From Eubacteriaceae bacterium CHKCI004 (lineage in GTDB: Bacteria > Bacillota > Clostridia > Lachnospirales > Lachnospiraceae), in NCBI GenBank assembly GCA_900016875.1, contig FCNR01000025.1, positions 62,001 through 126,000 of the forward strand: a stretch of DNA of 64,000 bases. Reading direction: 5' to 3'. Both the position numbers and the translations under genes were made by a program. Under the pieces are notes generated by a model. That model worked only from the letters and a program-made list of their open reading frames with translations. It ran no database searches and had not been told where the DNA came from. Positions 51,227-59,985 of the stretch are shown piece after piece (the stretch's first letter is position 1; the number at the start of each line of letters is the position of its first letter).

Positions 51227-52051
51227 ATGCCCGATTGGGTGATGAACTTTTTTGGAGGATTTTCCATTGGATTGGCCAACACCATTTGGAAGGCAGCTAT
51301 GGGTCTGATTGGCGGGCTGCTTGGAACAGCGCCGCAGGATTTCTCTCCGGATACCTGGAATTTTGTAGAGCAGACCCTTTATCCCTGGTCTTTAGCTATA
51401 GGTGTTTCTTTATTGAATCTTTTTTTCATCATTGCTATTTTCCGCGCCGTCAGTGACTTACATCACAATATCACCTTGGAAATGATCATTGAAGCGTTCA
51501 TAAAGATTGTAGTCGCCAATGTCATTTATCTCAATCTTTTTTTGTTGATGCGGTTGGTATTATCCATTGCATCTGCCATGGTGGGAGAGATATTTACGAC
51601 ACAGAACCCGGACCTGATCGTTGATGAGATGGATATCGGTTCTACGCTGTTTTACCTGCTTTTTGGCATCTTTTTTGTCCTGGCAGCAATCGTGTGCAGT
51701 TTTTTGATGCTGTTGACGGTTTACAGCCGGTACATCAAGATCTACCTGCTGATCGTGCTGGCCCCTTTTGCGGTGCCTGCCCTTATCGGCGGACGGGAAA
51801 CGGAACGGAGTTTCTATGCCTGGCTAAGAACATTTTTGTTAAGTGTGTTTGAGATCGTAGTGATTGCCCTCGTTATGGTGATATCGTTTCAGATCATTGA
51901 TGCTGGGATTTCCGTATTTGAAGGCTCTGGTCTGCTAGAAGAGGCGGTTGACGGTTTTTGGGATGCGTTAAATGCTTTATTTACAATGATCTTTATGACA
52001 GCCAGTGTCAAAGGGGCGAACAGCCTGCTGGCAAGAGCATTTGCATTATAA
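51227..52051 (+). CDS. VirB6/TrbL-like polytopic membrane protein
   Basis: The 274-residue protein has about six transmembrane helices (for example PWSLAIGVSLLNLFFIIAIF, LFYLLFGIFFVLAAIVCSFL, IYLLIVLAPFAVPALIGG, VFEIVVIALVMVISF). The RYIKIYLLIVLAPFAVPAL segment is characteristic of TrbL/VirB6-type channel proteins in Gram-positive type IV secretion. Located between VirB2-like and PrgI genes, as in related ICEs. GGGGGA precedes the ATG. Confidence 0.75.
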   Translation: MPDWVMNFFGGFSIGLANTIWKAAMGLIGGLLGTAPQDFSPDTWNFVEQTLYPWSLAIGVSLLNLFFIIAIFRAVSDLHHNITLEMIIEAFIKIVVANVIYLNLFLLMRLVLSIASAMVGEIFTTQNPDLIVDEMDIGSTLFYLLFGIFFVLAAIVCSFLMLLTVYSRYIKIYLLIVLAPFAVPALIGGRETERSFYAWLRTFLLSVFEIVVIALVMVISFQIIDAGISVFEGSGLLEEAVDGFWDALNALFTMIFMTASVKGANSLLARAFAL

Positions 52052-52061
52052 GGAGGAGCAG

Positions 52062-52448
52062 ATGAAGATTGATATTAACGAGGATTTTGAAGCCGTTTTT
52101 CAAAATGAGATCTTTGCCGGTTTTACCTCACGCCAGTGTATATGTGCGGGCATCGGCCTGTTGGCAGGATTGGGTACGATGGTAGCTTTGTGGCATTATA
52201 CCGGTATGCCTGTCGTACAGTGCAGTTATGTGATGGTGCCGGTGATGGTTCCATTTTGCGCGGTTGGTTTTTTCACATATCAGGGCCAGTCTCCCCTGCA
52301 GTTGTTAAAAGCCATATGGTATGTCCGGCAAACCGCACGACTGACGTATCAGGCGGCAGAACGGCAGGAGACAATGGGCAGAGTCTTTACCATGAAAAGG
52401 ACTCTGCCAAAAAAGCAGAAAAGGAGGAAGGACGATGGCCATATTTAA
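52062..52448 (+). CDS. prgI: PrgI family (VirB3-like) conjugation protein
   Basis: The 128-residue protein begins MKIDINEDFEAVFQNEIFAGFTSRQCIC, the PrgI family start, with two membrane helices (about residues 29-48 and 55-73). In type IV systems VirB3 proteins partner the VirB4 ATPase, whose gene overlaps this one by 14 nt. The ATG at 52062 follows AAGGAGGAG; the frame's earlier start at 52005 lies within the upstream gene. Confidence 0.85.
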   Translation: MKIDINEDFEAVFQNEIFAGFTSRQCICAGIGLLAGLGTMVALWHYTGMPVVQCSYVMVPVMVPFCAVGFFTYQGQSPLQLLKAIWYVRQTARLTYQAAERQETMGRVFTMKRTLPKKQKRRKDDGHI

Positions 52449-55086
52449 TGCGGACATCCGGTTCCGGGAACAGAAGCGGATGAGCCTGCCGATTGTCAAA
52501 GTTCCGAAGAATGTCCGGGAAGCGTTTCATATCGACACCCTTTTTGCAAATGGGATTGCCAAACTGGAAAAAGGGAAAAAAAACTGTCTGTATGACCGTT
52601 GTTACTTATTGGAGGAGATCAATTATATCAACAAGGATGACGGGGAAAAGACCCGGTTTTTAAATCAGTTCATGGGATGGTTAAAGGCGATGAACGTTGA
52701 TTTTAAGATAACTGTGGCAAACGAATTTCAAAGTGCGTTTGATTTTATCAAAAAATATCGGTCAAATAAAAATAAGGACAAATATCCGGAAGCAGAAGAA
52801 GGCGTTCGGGAATGGATCGAAGAGAAGATGGGAGAATCCAATCCCAATGTAACGACATATCGGTATCTGACCGTTTCCTGCCGGGCAGAGACCCAGACAG
52901 AGGCAATGATCCTGTTAAACAGCATTGATACGGTCATCCACGATATGTTCCGGATGTGGAGGGGCCAGGTCATGCGGCTGTCTGCCAGGGAAAGACTGCT
53001 TTGTCTCCATTCCCTGCTCCGCCCCGGCCGGATGGACGAAGAAGCATATCTGTCCTACGGAAAAGGCCATGACTGGAAAAATGATATCCTGCCCCGGAAG
53101 GTCCGCCAGAAAACAAATTTCCTTGTCCTGGATGAAACCTATATATCCGTCTTGTTCGGGCATAAATACCGGGGAGCCATAGATGCGGACAGCTTTGTCC
53201 GCAGCTTTTCCCATATGGAATTTCCATCCTATCTCACGCTGGATTATGCTCCGGTTGCCCCAGACATCATCGAAGATAAACTGGGGGCGGCATCCATGAA
53301 TAATGAACGGGCGATCAGTAATGAAGAAGAGAAAAAGAGAAAGAGGAACATGATCTCTACCGGGCCGTCTTACCGTCTGCAAAAACGAAAAGAAAGTATT
53401 GAGGAGTATACCGACCAGATCAATGACAATGATGAGACCGGTTTTTTTGTCAACTTTTTGTTGGTCGTCACCGCTCCGGATGAGGAGACGCTGTCCGAGC
53501 GTGTCGGCCAGATGGAAGCCATCGGGCGCAAAGAAGGGGTATCCATCGAGACGGCAGACTGGAATCAGTTAAAAGCGCTGAATACCGCCTTGCCATATGG
53601 AGGGCGCCAGGTGGATTATATGCGCTTTTTTCTGTCTTCTTCTGTTGTCGCATTGCAGCCATATTATGCACAGGATGTCATCGACCTGGGCGGGTATTTT
53701 ATGGGGATCAACCGGACGACAAAACGGCTGATCTTTGGTAACCGCAAATTATTGAAAAACCCCCACGGCATCATCATCGGCCATACCGGTTCCGGAAAAT
53801 CGGTCATCATCAAGCTGACAGAAATCCTGCAGTCCCTGATCGCGACGGATGATGATGTTTTGATCCTGGACCCACAGAATGAATTTGAAGCGGTCATCCG
53901 GATGCTGGGTGGAGCCTATTTTGATCTGACGCCAAAGAGCGGAATGAACTTAAATGGCTTTGAAGTGACAGAAGAAGTCTTTTATGCGGATAAAAGGACA
54001 AAAGAAAAATTTGTGGCGACCCAGACCGCCTATGCCAAAAGTCTCGTAGCTGCCACCATGAATAACATCCTGTTTACACAGGAACATGCCACTTATGTGA
54101 GCCGGGCGACTGGAATCATGTACGAAAAGATATTCGCACAAAAGAGACTGAAAAAACAGCCGACATTAAAGATGCTCCGGGAAGAGATCGATACGATCTT
54201 GTCCGGAGAGGCCGGACAGGACAGCCATAACCGGGAAATCTTACAGACCATCGATAACTGTCTGGAAGAATACACAGAAGGGAGCTGTGATATGCTGGCC
54301 CATCCATCCACCATCCGGCTGGATAACCGGCTGGTGGGATTTGGACTTAAGAATGTGCCGGAAGATAACTGGGAGGCGGTGATGCTGACGGTGATGCATT
54401 ACACATCATCCCGTATCGAATATAATCAATCCCTGCAAAGGGCGGTCCATTTCGTTGTAGATGAGACCCAGGTCATCTGCCAGAAGGGGACCTCAGCGGC
54501 GCAGCTCAACACAGCGGTTACGACTTATCGGAAATTTGGTGGGATCTGTACCATGTCGATGCAGAACCTGACCGCGGCGCTCCACGATGAAAAACTGACA
54601 GAGTTATTTAGTAACTGCGATTATAAATGCTTTCTCGATCAAGGTGGTGTGGATGCCAATGCCTTGCGGGAGATTCAGGAGTTGTCGCAGACAGAGTTCG
54701 ACGCACTAAACGCGGAAGGGTACGGACAGGGTGTCATGGTCTGGGGGAAAAAGGTTGTCTTGTTTGATATGCGGATATCCAAGGATAATCCCTTGTATCC
54801 ATTGATATCAACGAATTTCCATGAGAAAGCGGCAAAGGCAGTCGAACAACAAGTAAAAGAGCAAGACAGCAAAGCCCCAGAAGAGGCCGCCTATACGGAA
54901 ACCAGCCGGACGGAGCAGATCATCTTGCAGATGGCGGATTTTGCGGAAATCAGTGCGAGGGATATTTTATCTGTACTGGATATTTCGCAAGATGAGGCGG
55001 AACTGCAGTTATCTTATCTTGTTGAGAAGGGCAAGCTTTTGGAGATCCAGACAGAGGGTATCACAAAATATAAGAAGGCGGGGTGA
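52435..55086 (+). CDS. virB4: VirB4/TraE-type conjugation ATPase
   Basis: The 883-residue protein has an N-terminal adaptor domain, Walker A GHTGSGKSVI near residue 448, Walker B DVLILDPQNEF near 473, the downstream VDETQVIC segment and MSMQNLTAAL. It is the energy unit of the type IV secretion channel. A winged-helix-like C-terminal extension (about residues 820-883, DFAEISARDILSVLDISQDEAELQLSYLVEKG) is unusual for core VirB4 but seen in Firmicute ICE versions. Start overlaps prgI by 14 nt. Confidence 0.93.
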   Translation: MAIFNADIRFREQKRMSLPIVKVPKNVREAFHIDTLFANGIAKLEKGKKNCLYDRCYLLEEINYINKDDGEKTRFLNQFMGWLKAMNVDFKITVANEFQSAFDFIKKYRSNKNKDKYPEAEEGVREWIEEKMGESNPNVTTYRYLTVSCRAETQTEAMILLNSIDTVIHDMFRMWRGQVMRLSARERLLCLHSLLRPGRMDEEAYLSYGKGHDWKNDILPRKVRQKTNFLVLDETYISVLFGHKYRGAIDADSFVRSFSHMEFPSYLTLDYAPVAPDIIEDKLGAASMNNERAISNEEEKKRKRNMISTGPSYRLQKRKESIEEYTDQINDNDETGFFVNFLLVVTAPDEETLSERVGQMEAIGRKEGVSIETADWNQLKALNTALPYGGRQVDYMRFFLSSSVVALQPYYAQDVIDLGGYFMGINRTTKRLIFGNRKLLKNPHGIIIGHTGSGKSVIIKLTEILQSLIATDDDVLILDPQNEFEAVIRMLGGAYFDLTPKSGMNLNGFEVTEEVFYADKRTKEKFVATQTAYAKSLVAATMNNILFTQEHATYVSRATGIMYEKIFAQKRLKKQPTLKMLREEIDTILSGEAGQDSHNREILQTIDNCLEEYTEGSCDMLAHPSTIRLDNRLVGFGLKNVPEDNWEAVMLTVMHYTSSRIEYNQSLQRAVHFVVDETQVICQKGTSAAQLNTAVTTYRKFGGICTMSMQNLTAALHDEKLTELFSNCDYKCFLDQGGVDANALREIQELSQTEFDALNAEGYGQGVMVWGKKVVLFDMRISKDNPLYPLISTNFHEKAAKAVEQQVKEQDSKAPEEAAYTETSRTEQIILQMADFAEISARDILSVLDISQDEAELQLSYLVEKGKLLEIQTEGITKYKKAG

Positions 55087-55088
55087 AC

Positions 55089-57485
55089 ATGGGAATCAAG
55101 AAGAGCAAAGAATCTACGTTTCATGTGATCAACAGTGGATTTCGTGCATCGAGAAATGGTATCCGCCGGGCTGGAAAATATGTAGATTCCTCTGGAGAAA
55201 TTGATGAGGACCAGGACCAAAGGGCAGATCCCATCCAGTTTTTACCCAGAAAGCTACAAAAGAAGTGGATGAAATTGCCGGAAGTCAAAAAGCAATTTTA
55301 TAAAGAGCAGGCAAGACGGACAATCCAACGCAAGACCAGAAAAAAGGGAGTGGCTTTCAGCCAGGAACAGCCGGGGATAGCAAGTCCAGAAACCGTGCAG
55401 GAAGCCGCAAAACTTTTTATAAAAGAGGAAGCCTATGGAACCCATGGATGGCGGAGACCAAAAGATAAAAAGATCATCGGAATTGATGGCATACCAGGAC
55501 AGGCAGCAAAGAAAAAAGCAAGAGTCGCTGCCTTGGCCACAGCAACAAAAAAAGCCGATGACAAAAATCCAGAAGAAGAGATCGCGGCAAAAACGGAGCA
55601 GGGCGGCCAGGCAGCCTTTCGTCAATCTGGACTGTCTGTCATAGAAACCCCGACCCGTATGTCTGGGATGGCAGGGAAAAAAGCAGCAACGACCGCTTCT
55701 GTCCCTTTGCAGGCTGGCATGACAGTTACCGTAGCAAAAAAAGCAGCCGGCATGTTTGCGGAGCGGGTAAAGATGCAAAATAGCGCATTGGAAAACCAGA
55801 GGATTCGGCTGCAGTCAAAGATTGATCATGTCAAAGAATCGCACCAGCAGATGGGGACGCCATCCGATGCAGTTGCTTATGTAACGGCGGTGGCGGCGAC
55901 GGGATTGCTGGCGGTGGCACTCATGGCGTTTCAATTATTTGCGGCCATTTTTTCCGCCTTTTTGGTCATACTCCTTCCCGTGCTTGTGATCGCACTGATC
56001 ATCAGTACCATTGTATCTGTTTTGACGAGTATCTTTGGTGCGGTAGATCCCATCTATGCTTTTAGCACCGGTGAGAGTATCGTAGTCGTTGCGATGGGCG
56101 AGATCGGCTATCATGAGGGAGCCGGGAACGAAACGAAATATGGAGAGTATACGGGCACCAACGGTATGTCCTGGTGCCACGCCTTTGTGAGTTGGTGCGC
56201 TAACGAATGTGGGTTTGTCGATATGGGAATATTTCCAAAGACGGCGTCTTGTGAAATCGGACGGCAGTGGTTTATCGGCCATCAGCAATACCAGGCATCA
56301 GATGGAACTTACGAGCCAAAACCGGGCGATATTATTTATTTTGATTATGGACAAGAAGGCGTTTCTCACCATGTAGGCATTGTAGAATACACGGAAAATG
56401 GCGTAGTACATACCATTGAAGGCAATAAAAATGACCAAGTGATGCGGGCACACTACAACCTGAATTATGTAGGTATCATGGGATACGGTAAGCCCGCTTA
56501 TCCGGATACAGGGGTAGAAAATTATGGGACGGCATCAGAATTTTTATCGGAGTGTAAACGGATTGTGGATACCATCGTTGGGGATGGAGACTGGGTGTAT
56601 TCCAACTGGAGGCTCCAGGATAATTTTGAGGATGCCAGAAAAAAAGCCAGAAAAACAAACTGCGCGATGTATGTTGCCTGGTGTATGCAGGAGTTTGGCA
56701 CACTGAAAAAAGGACAATATTTTTACAGCAACTGGGATGGGAAACTCACTTGCAGCAGTACAGTACGGGAACAGTTGGAGAAATATTATGATATCTATCA
56801 GGTGGGAAACGATTTTTCAGAAAAGGATTTGAATCCAGGAGATATCTGCCTGTGGAAAGGGCATACCAATGTCTATGCCGGAAAAGACAGCCAGGGAAAG
56901 CGTCTCTGGTATGATCTTGGACACAACCAGACATCCGACAATAAAGCAGAAAGCGGGCCGTTTGTCCGCGGCGTCCGTGTCGGGAATATGGGTTGGACAG
57001 AACTTACGGCAGTGCTCCGCTTAAAAGACCAGGACTCTTATGGTTCCGGCAAGACGATCACTCTGCCAAAAGGACTGGGCGATGTGTATTCCTACATGGG
57101 CTGGGAGATGATTACATCCCGTGGAACAAGACAGTATGAACTGCGGATCCAGAGTGGCGAACCGTATGACCGGAATGGCTTTGGTGTCATCGATGGCCGC
57201 TATGTGGTTGCCTGCACTTCTACCTTTGGAGAAATTGGAGACGAGGTTGATTTTGTCCTCGGCAATGGAAAAGTCATCCATGCGATCATTGGAGAGTATA
57301 AAAGTTTTGATGACCCGGACTGCAACACCTGGGGACATGAATACGGTCACTGTGTCGTGGAGTTTTGTGTAAATAAATCTTCCTGGTATGGTTACGGCAA
57401 GAGTATCACTAGGTATCATCCGGAGTGGGCGGATACCACTGTTGTAAAAGCTGTGAACTTGCAGAAAAATTTTTTTGACGATTAA
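55089..57485 (+). CDS. CHAP-domain peptidoglycan hydrolase of the conjugation apparatus (VirB1-like)
   Basis: The 798-residue protein has a long basic N-terminal cytoplasmic part, a transmembrane region (about residues 262-315), and an outer CHAP amidase/endopeptidase domain with the catalytic Cys in GMSWCHAFVSWC (near 360) and His in GVSHHVGIVEY (near 424). A second NlpC/CHAP-like segment follows (KTNCAMYVAWCMQEFG, GDICLWKGHTNVYAG), then a C-terminal domain. It opens the cell wall for the transfer channel. The ATG at 55089 is preferred over GTG 55083; it lies 2 bp after the virB4 stop. Confidence 0.88.
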   Translation: MGIKKSKESTFHVINSGFRASRNGIRRAGKYVDSSGEIDEDQDQRADPIQFLPRKLQKKWMKLPEVKKQFYKEQARRTIQRKTRKKGVAFSQEQPGIASPETVQEAAKLFIKEEAYGTHGWRRPKDKKIIGIDGIPGQAAKKKARVAALATATKKADDKNPEEEIAAKTEQGGQAAFRQSGLSVIETPTRMSGMAGKKAATTASVPLQAGMTVTVAKKAAGMFAERVKMQNSALENQRIRLQSKIDHVKESHQQMGTPSDAVAYVTAVAATGLLAVALMAFQLFAAIFSAFLVILLPVLVIALIISTIVSVLTSIFGAVDPIYAFSTGESIVVVAMGEIGYHEGAGNETKYGEYTGTNGMSWCHAFVSWCANECGFVDMGIFPKTASCEIGRQWFIGHQQYQASDGTYEPKPGDIIYFDYGQEGVSHHVGIVEYTENGVVHTIEGNKNDQVMRAHYNLNYVGIMGYGKPAYPDTGVENYGTASEFLSECKRIVDTIVGDGDWVYSNWRLQDNFEDARKKARKTNCAMYVAWCMQEFGTLKKGQYFYSNWDGKLTCSSTVREQLEKYYDIYQVGNDFSEKDLNPGDICLWKGHTNVYAGKDSQGKRLWYDLGHNQTSDNKAESGPFVRGVRVGNMGWTELTAVLRLKDQDSYGSGKTITLPKGLGDVYSYMGWEMITSRGTRQYELRIQSGEPYDRNGFGVIDGRYVVACTSTFGEIGDEVDFVLGNGKVIHAIIGEYKSFDDPDCNTWGHEYGHCVVEFCVNKSSWYGYGKSITRYHPEWADTTVVKAVNLQKNFFDD

Positions 57486-57499
57486 TAGGATAAAAAGGA

Positions 57500-57518
57500 T
57501 GTACTGAAAATCAGTACA
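57500..57518. other. 8-bp hairpin between CHAP and the next gene
   Basis: TGTACTGA-AAA-TCAGTACA, perfect, without T-run. Possible mRNA processing or operator site. Confidence 0.4.
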
Positions 57519-57566
57519 CATGAAAACATCAGTGGTAACAGATTTGAGAAAGGAAGTGAAGACCCG

Positions 57567-58394
57567 ATGAGAAAAAAAGCATTCCTGCTTGCAATCTTCG
57601 TTGTCGTACTTACTGCCCTGTGCATCTGCCTGGGGCTTTTTTTATTACGGCGGGATGACGGTAGAGAGCCCAACAGAGCAGAAACGACAGGGGAACAGAT
57701 TGGCATAAGCACAGCAGAAGAGAAAACAACAGAGGCAGCCAATGTGCCGGAAACGACAACGGAGAAAAAGAAAAATCCATATGCATTTTTGAATTTAGGA
57801 AAAATTTATTATCTTCCACTGGATACAACGGCTTTCAAAAACCAGGTGGCAGCCTTTATGGAAAACAATCATCTGACCGCCACAACAGTACTGGCACTTG
57901 GAAAGGTGGAAGATAACAAGGAAGACCCAGACGGAACGGCAAATTTTTATCTCCAGCTTGATGATGTGGCAGGGACAATCCTCCAGGCAGCTTATGATAA
58001 AAAAGCAAAAGCATTTACTTTGTCTATCTCAGACCCTATCCCGGAGGTAGAAAAATATGGCGGCGTTGCAACAACGGAAGCCAACCAAAATGTATCTGGG
58101 ACAGGACCGGAATATTCCAGCGAAGGGACAGAAGTCATCAACTTTGGTAATGCCAATATCACAGATGTGGAACAGACGTTGTCCCGTGTGGCAGATATGG
58201 AAACGTTGCAACATAACCTGGGGATTTTCTTAAGTGAAAATGGAGAAGAGCGAAGGAATCTGTTCGTTTTGTCAATGAAAAAAACAGAAACGGGTTATAA
58301 AACCATTTTAGAATTTGAGACAGCCCGTATTGACCGGAAGAAAGTGCGTGTACGTTTTGAAAATGGAAAATATCATTTTTCCCTGGTGGAGTAA
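57567..58394 (+). CDS. membrane-anchored extracellular protein of the transfer operon
   Basis: The 275-residue protein has an N-terminal membrane helix (about residues 5-27), a Thr/Glu-rich linker (40-72, for example TTEAANVPETTTEK), and a folded domain with two related halves (about 75-155 and 170-275), each with helix plus beta strands. No family recognised. Position after the CHAP gene suggests a cell-wall-spanning assembly or VirB8-like role; that is inference. Confidence 0.5.
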   Translation: MRKKAFLLAIFVVVLTALCICLGLFLLRRDDGREPNRAETTGEQIGISTAEEKTTEAANVPETTTEKKKNPYAFLNLGKIYYLPLDTTAFKNQVAAFMENNHLTATTVLALGKVEDNKEDPDGTANFYLQLDDVAGTILQAAYDKKAKAFTLSISDPIPEVEKYGGVATTEANQNVSGTGPEYSSEGTEVINFGNANITDVEQTLSRVADMETLQHNLGIFLSENGEERRNLFVLSMKKTETGYKTILEFETARIDRKKVRVRFENGKYHFSLVE

Positions 58395-58420
58395 ACAGAA
58401 AAATAAGAAAGAAGGTGAGC

Positions 58421-58732
58421 ATGATGGACAAAGAAGATCTTATTTTTGAATCGGAGAAATATTTTCTAAATCTGATGAAAGAGAGTAAGACCAGTCTTTA
58501 TATCCGGGCAGGGGAGATCGACTGTAAAAAGAATTTCTTCCAGCATTTGAAAGACAAAGAAGATGTATTGGGGGAGGGGACTTATCTGGGACTGGTCTCT
58601 GACGCGGCAGACCGTTTTTATCTTTTCTTTTTAGAAAAGTATGAAAAAAAGCTGCAGGATCTGTATGACAGGGCTGCCGCAGAGTGGATGCAGGATGTGT
58701 TTTACCGAGGCGTCTTGGCCGCTGGAAAATGA
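58421..58732 (+). CDS. small helical protein preceding oriT
   Basis: The 103-residue product is charged and helical (KYFLNLMKES, FYLFFLEKYEKKLQDLYDRA) without membrane segments. The ATG at 58421 has GAAGGTGAG upstream; a GTG at 58415 is in the same frame. Last gene before the oriT-like region. Function unknown. Confidence 0.5.
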   Translation: MMDKEDLIFESEKYFLNLMKESKTSLYIRAGEIDCKKNFFQHLKDKEDVLGEGTYLGLVSDAADRFYLFFLEKYEKKLQDLYDRAAAEWMQDVFYRGVLAAGK

Positions 58733-58753
58733 GATTTTGTGGAAAACGGGGTC

Positions 58754-58970
58754 TCAGGGGTGTCCCCTGACAAGAGGCATTTGTATATACAAAATGCGTA
58801 TCTTGCAAAAAGCCTGCGGCTTTTTATGTCATAGCAGAGGCGGTGAAAGACCAAAACCGGTAGGGATTTACCGTAACTGGTAGCAAAAGAATACCGGAAA
58901 TGGTTGGAAATCCTACCAGGGCTGGTATCCATTTACCAGAATTGGTATCCCAAACAGAGCGAAAATGGTA
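58754..58970 (+). other. oriT-like region: inverted repeats, nic-like site and phased GGTA/TACC array
   Basis: Three parts lie in order. TCAGGGG-TGT-CCCCTGA (58754-58770) is a perfect hairpin. GCATTTGTATATACAAAATGC (58777-58797) is a near-perfect inverted repeat, followed at once by GTATCTTGC (58798-58806), close to the IncP/MOBP nic consensus YATCCTG/Y. Then GGTA and TACC alternate at 58859, 58869, 58879, 58892, 58902 (GGTT), 58914, 58924, 58934, 58944 and 58967, mostly 10 bp apart. Genes for a small DNA-binding protein, MobC and a MOBP-type relaxase follow directly. Confidence 0.7.
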
Positions 58971-58994
58971 GGAAAACGGAGAGGAGGGAAAGGG

Positions 58995-59246
58995 ATGGCG
59001 GTGCAGAAACATTTCCGACTGCCGGAAGACGTGGTGGAAAAGATTGCAAGCAGGGACAGGGGAAAATATCCGACAGAAAACAGCTATGTCAGTATGGCAA
59101 TCCGGAAATTTTCGGTTTATGAGGAACAGGAAGAAATCCGAAAAGAGCTGTTGGAAATCCGGAACAGAGTGGAGGAAATCCATGTGTTTTGCAGAAATGG
59201 TTTTTCTGCAGACAGTGATATTTATGGGAAAAATTTTTCATACTAA
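58995..59246 (+). CDS. small DNA-binding protein, probable oriT auxiliary factor
   Basis: The 83-residue protein starts MAVQKHFRLPEDVVEKIASRD, a short beta strand then helices as in ribbon-helix-helix proteins (MobC/TraY/Arc type), with TENSYVSMAIRKFSVYEEQEE as the second helix pair. AGGAGGGAAAGGG precedes the ATG at 58995. It lies immediately right of the phased GGTA/TACC array, which is its most likely binding site. Such proteins bend oriT and recruit relaxase. Confidence 0.65.
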   Translation: MAVQKHFRLPEDVVEKIASRDRGKYPTENSYVSMAIRKFSVYEEQEEIRKELLEIRNRVEEIHVFCRNGFSADSDIYGKNFSY

Positions 59247-59308
59247 TGAGTACACGGCTAGTCATGGAAAAAGATTTTATTTTTGATGGATAGATGGAGG
59301 TGGAACTT

Positions 59309-59638
59309 ATGGACTGGCAGGAACAGATCATCCGGCTGGAGGAAAGATTGTATAAGATTACAGAAAAAAAGAAAAAAATCTTAGAGGAAGAAAAGGAAGT
59401 ACTGGAAAAACTCAAGGAAATCAAAAAGAAAAAGGAGGAAGAAGAAAACCGGAAACTGGCGGACATGGTGCAGGAACAGCTGGGAGAAATGAGTGAGCAA
59501 AAGATGGAAGCGTTAAAGAATTTCCTGATGCAGCACGCGGGGGAGATCCAGGGAAATATAGAAAGTTTTGAGGAAAAGTCACAGGAAAATAAAAAGGAAA
59601 GGAGGGAGGACCACTGGGCAGGGACCGGACATTTTTGA
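59309..59638 (+). CDS. coiled-coil mobilisation-operon protein
   Basis: The 109-residue product is a Glu/Lys-rich coiled coil (about residues 1-55, heptads IIRLEERLYKITEKKKKIL) followed by a helical tail with MEALKNFLMQHAGEI. The layout resembles DUF4315-type small proteins near ICE relaxases. ATG 59309 follows GGAGGTGG; it overlaps the MobC frame. Function unknown. Confidence 0.5.
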   Translation: MDWQEQIIRLEERLYKITEKKKKILEEEKEVLEKLKEIKKKKEEEENRKLADMVQEQLGEMSEQKMEALKNFLMQHAGEIQGNIESFEEKSQENKKERREDHWAGTGHF

Positions 59639-59985
59639 TCCGTTTTACACAGGAGGAATATGAGCAGCTTTTCTATCTGGCAGGAAAAGACAGTGGGGCA
59701 GGGCATCAAAAAATGAAAGGGAAAAATGTATCTGCTTTTATCCGAAAATGTATTTTTGAGAAGACAGACAATCCTTTGGCCTTAAAAAAAGAAGTAAAGA
59801 ACTTAACGTATCAAGTGCGGAAAATTGGTGTCAATATCAATCAGGTGGTGACAAAAATCAACAGTGGATATGGCACCCCCTCAGATAGGAATCAGCTGTT
59901 TTTTTATCTCAAAAAAGTAGAAGAGGCATTTATCCAGTTGGAAAAAAGAATAGAAAAAACATATGGCAATCACAAAATTGAGTAA
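59614..59985 (+). CDS. mobC: MobC-type relaxosome protein
   Basis: The protein has the MobC pattern: IRFTQEEYEQLFYLAG at the start, then SAFIRKCIF and LTYQVRKIGVNINQVVTKIN. It assists relaxase at oriT. The frame is open from 59593 and has no ATG or GTG start. CTG at 59614 follows a strong GGAGGGAGG site by 5 nt and is taken here (123 residues); TTG at 59635 (116 residues) has no ribosome site. It overlaps the relaxase gene by 23 nt. Confidence 0.82.
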   Translation: MGRDRTFLIRFTQEEYEQLFYLAGKDSGAGHQKMKGKNVSAFIRKCIFEKTDNPLALKKEVKNLTYQVRKIGVNINQVVTKINSGYGTPSDRNQLFFYLKKVEEAFIQLEKRIEKTYGNHKIE

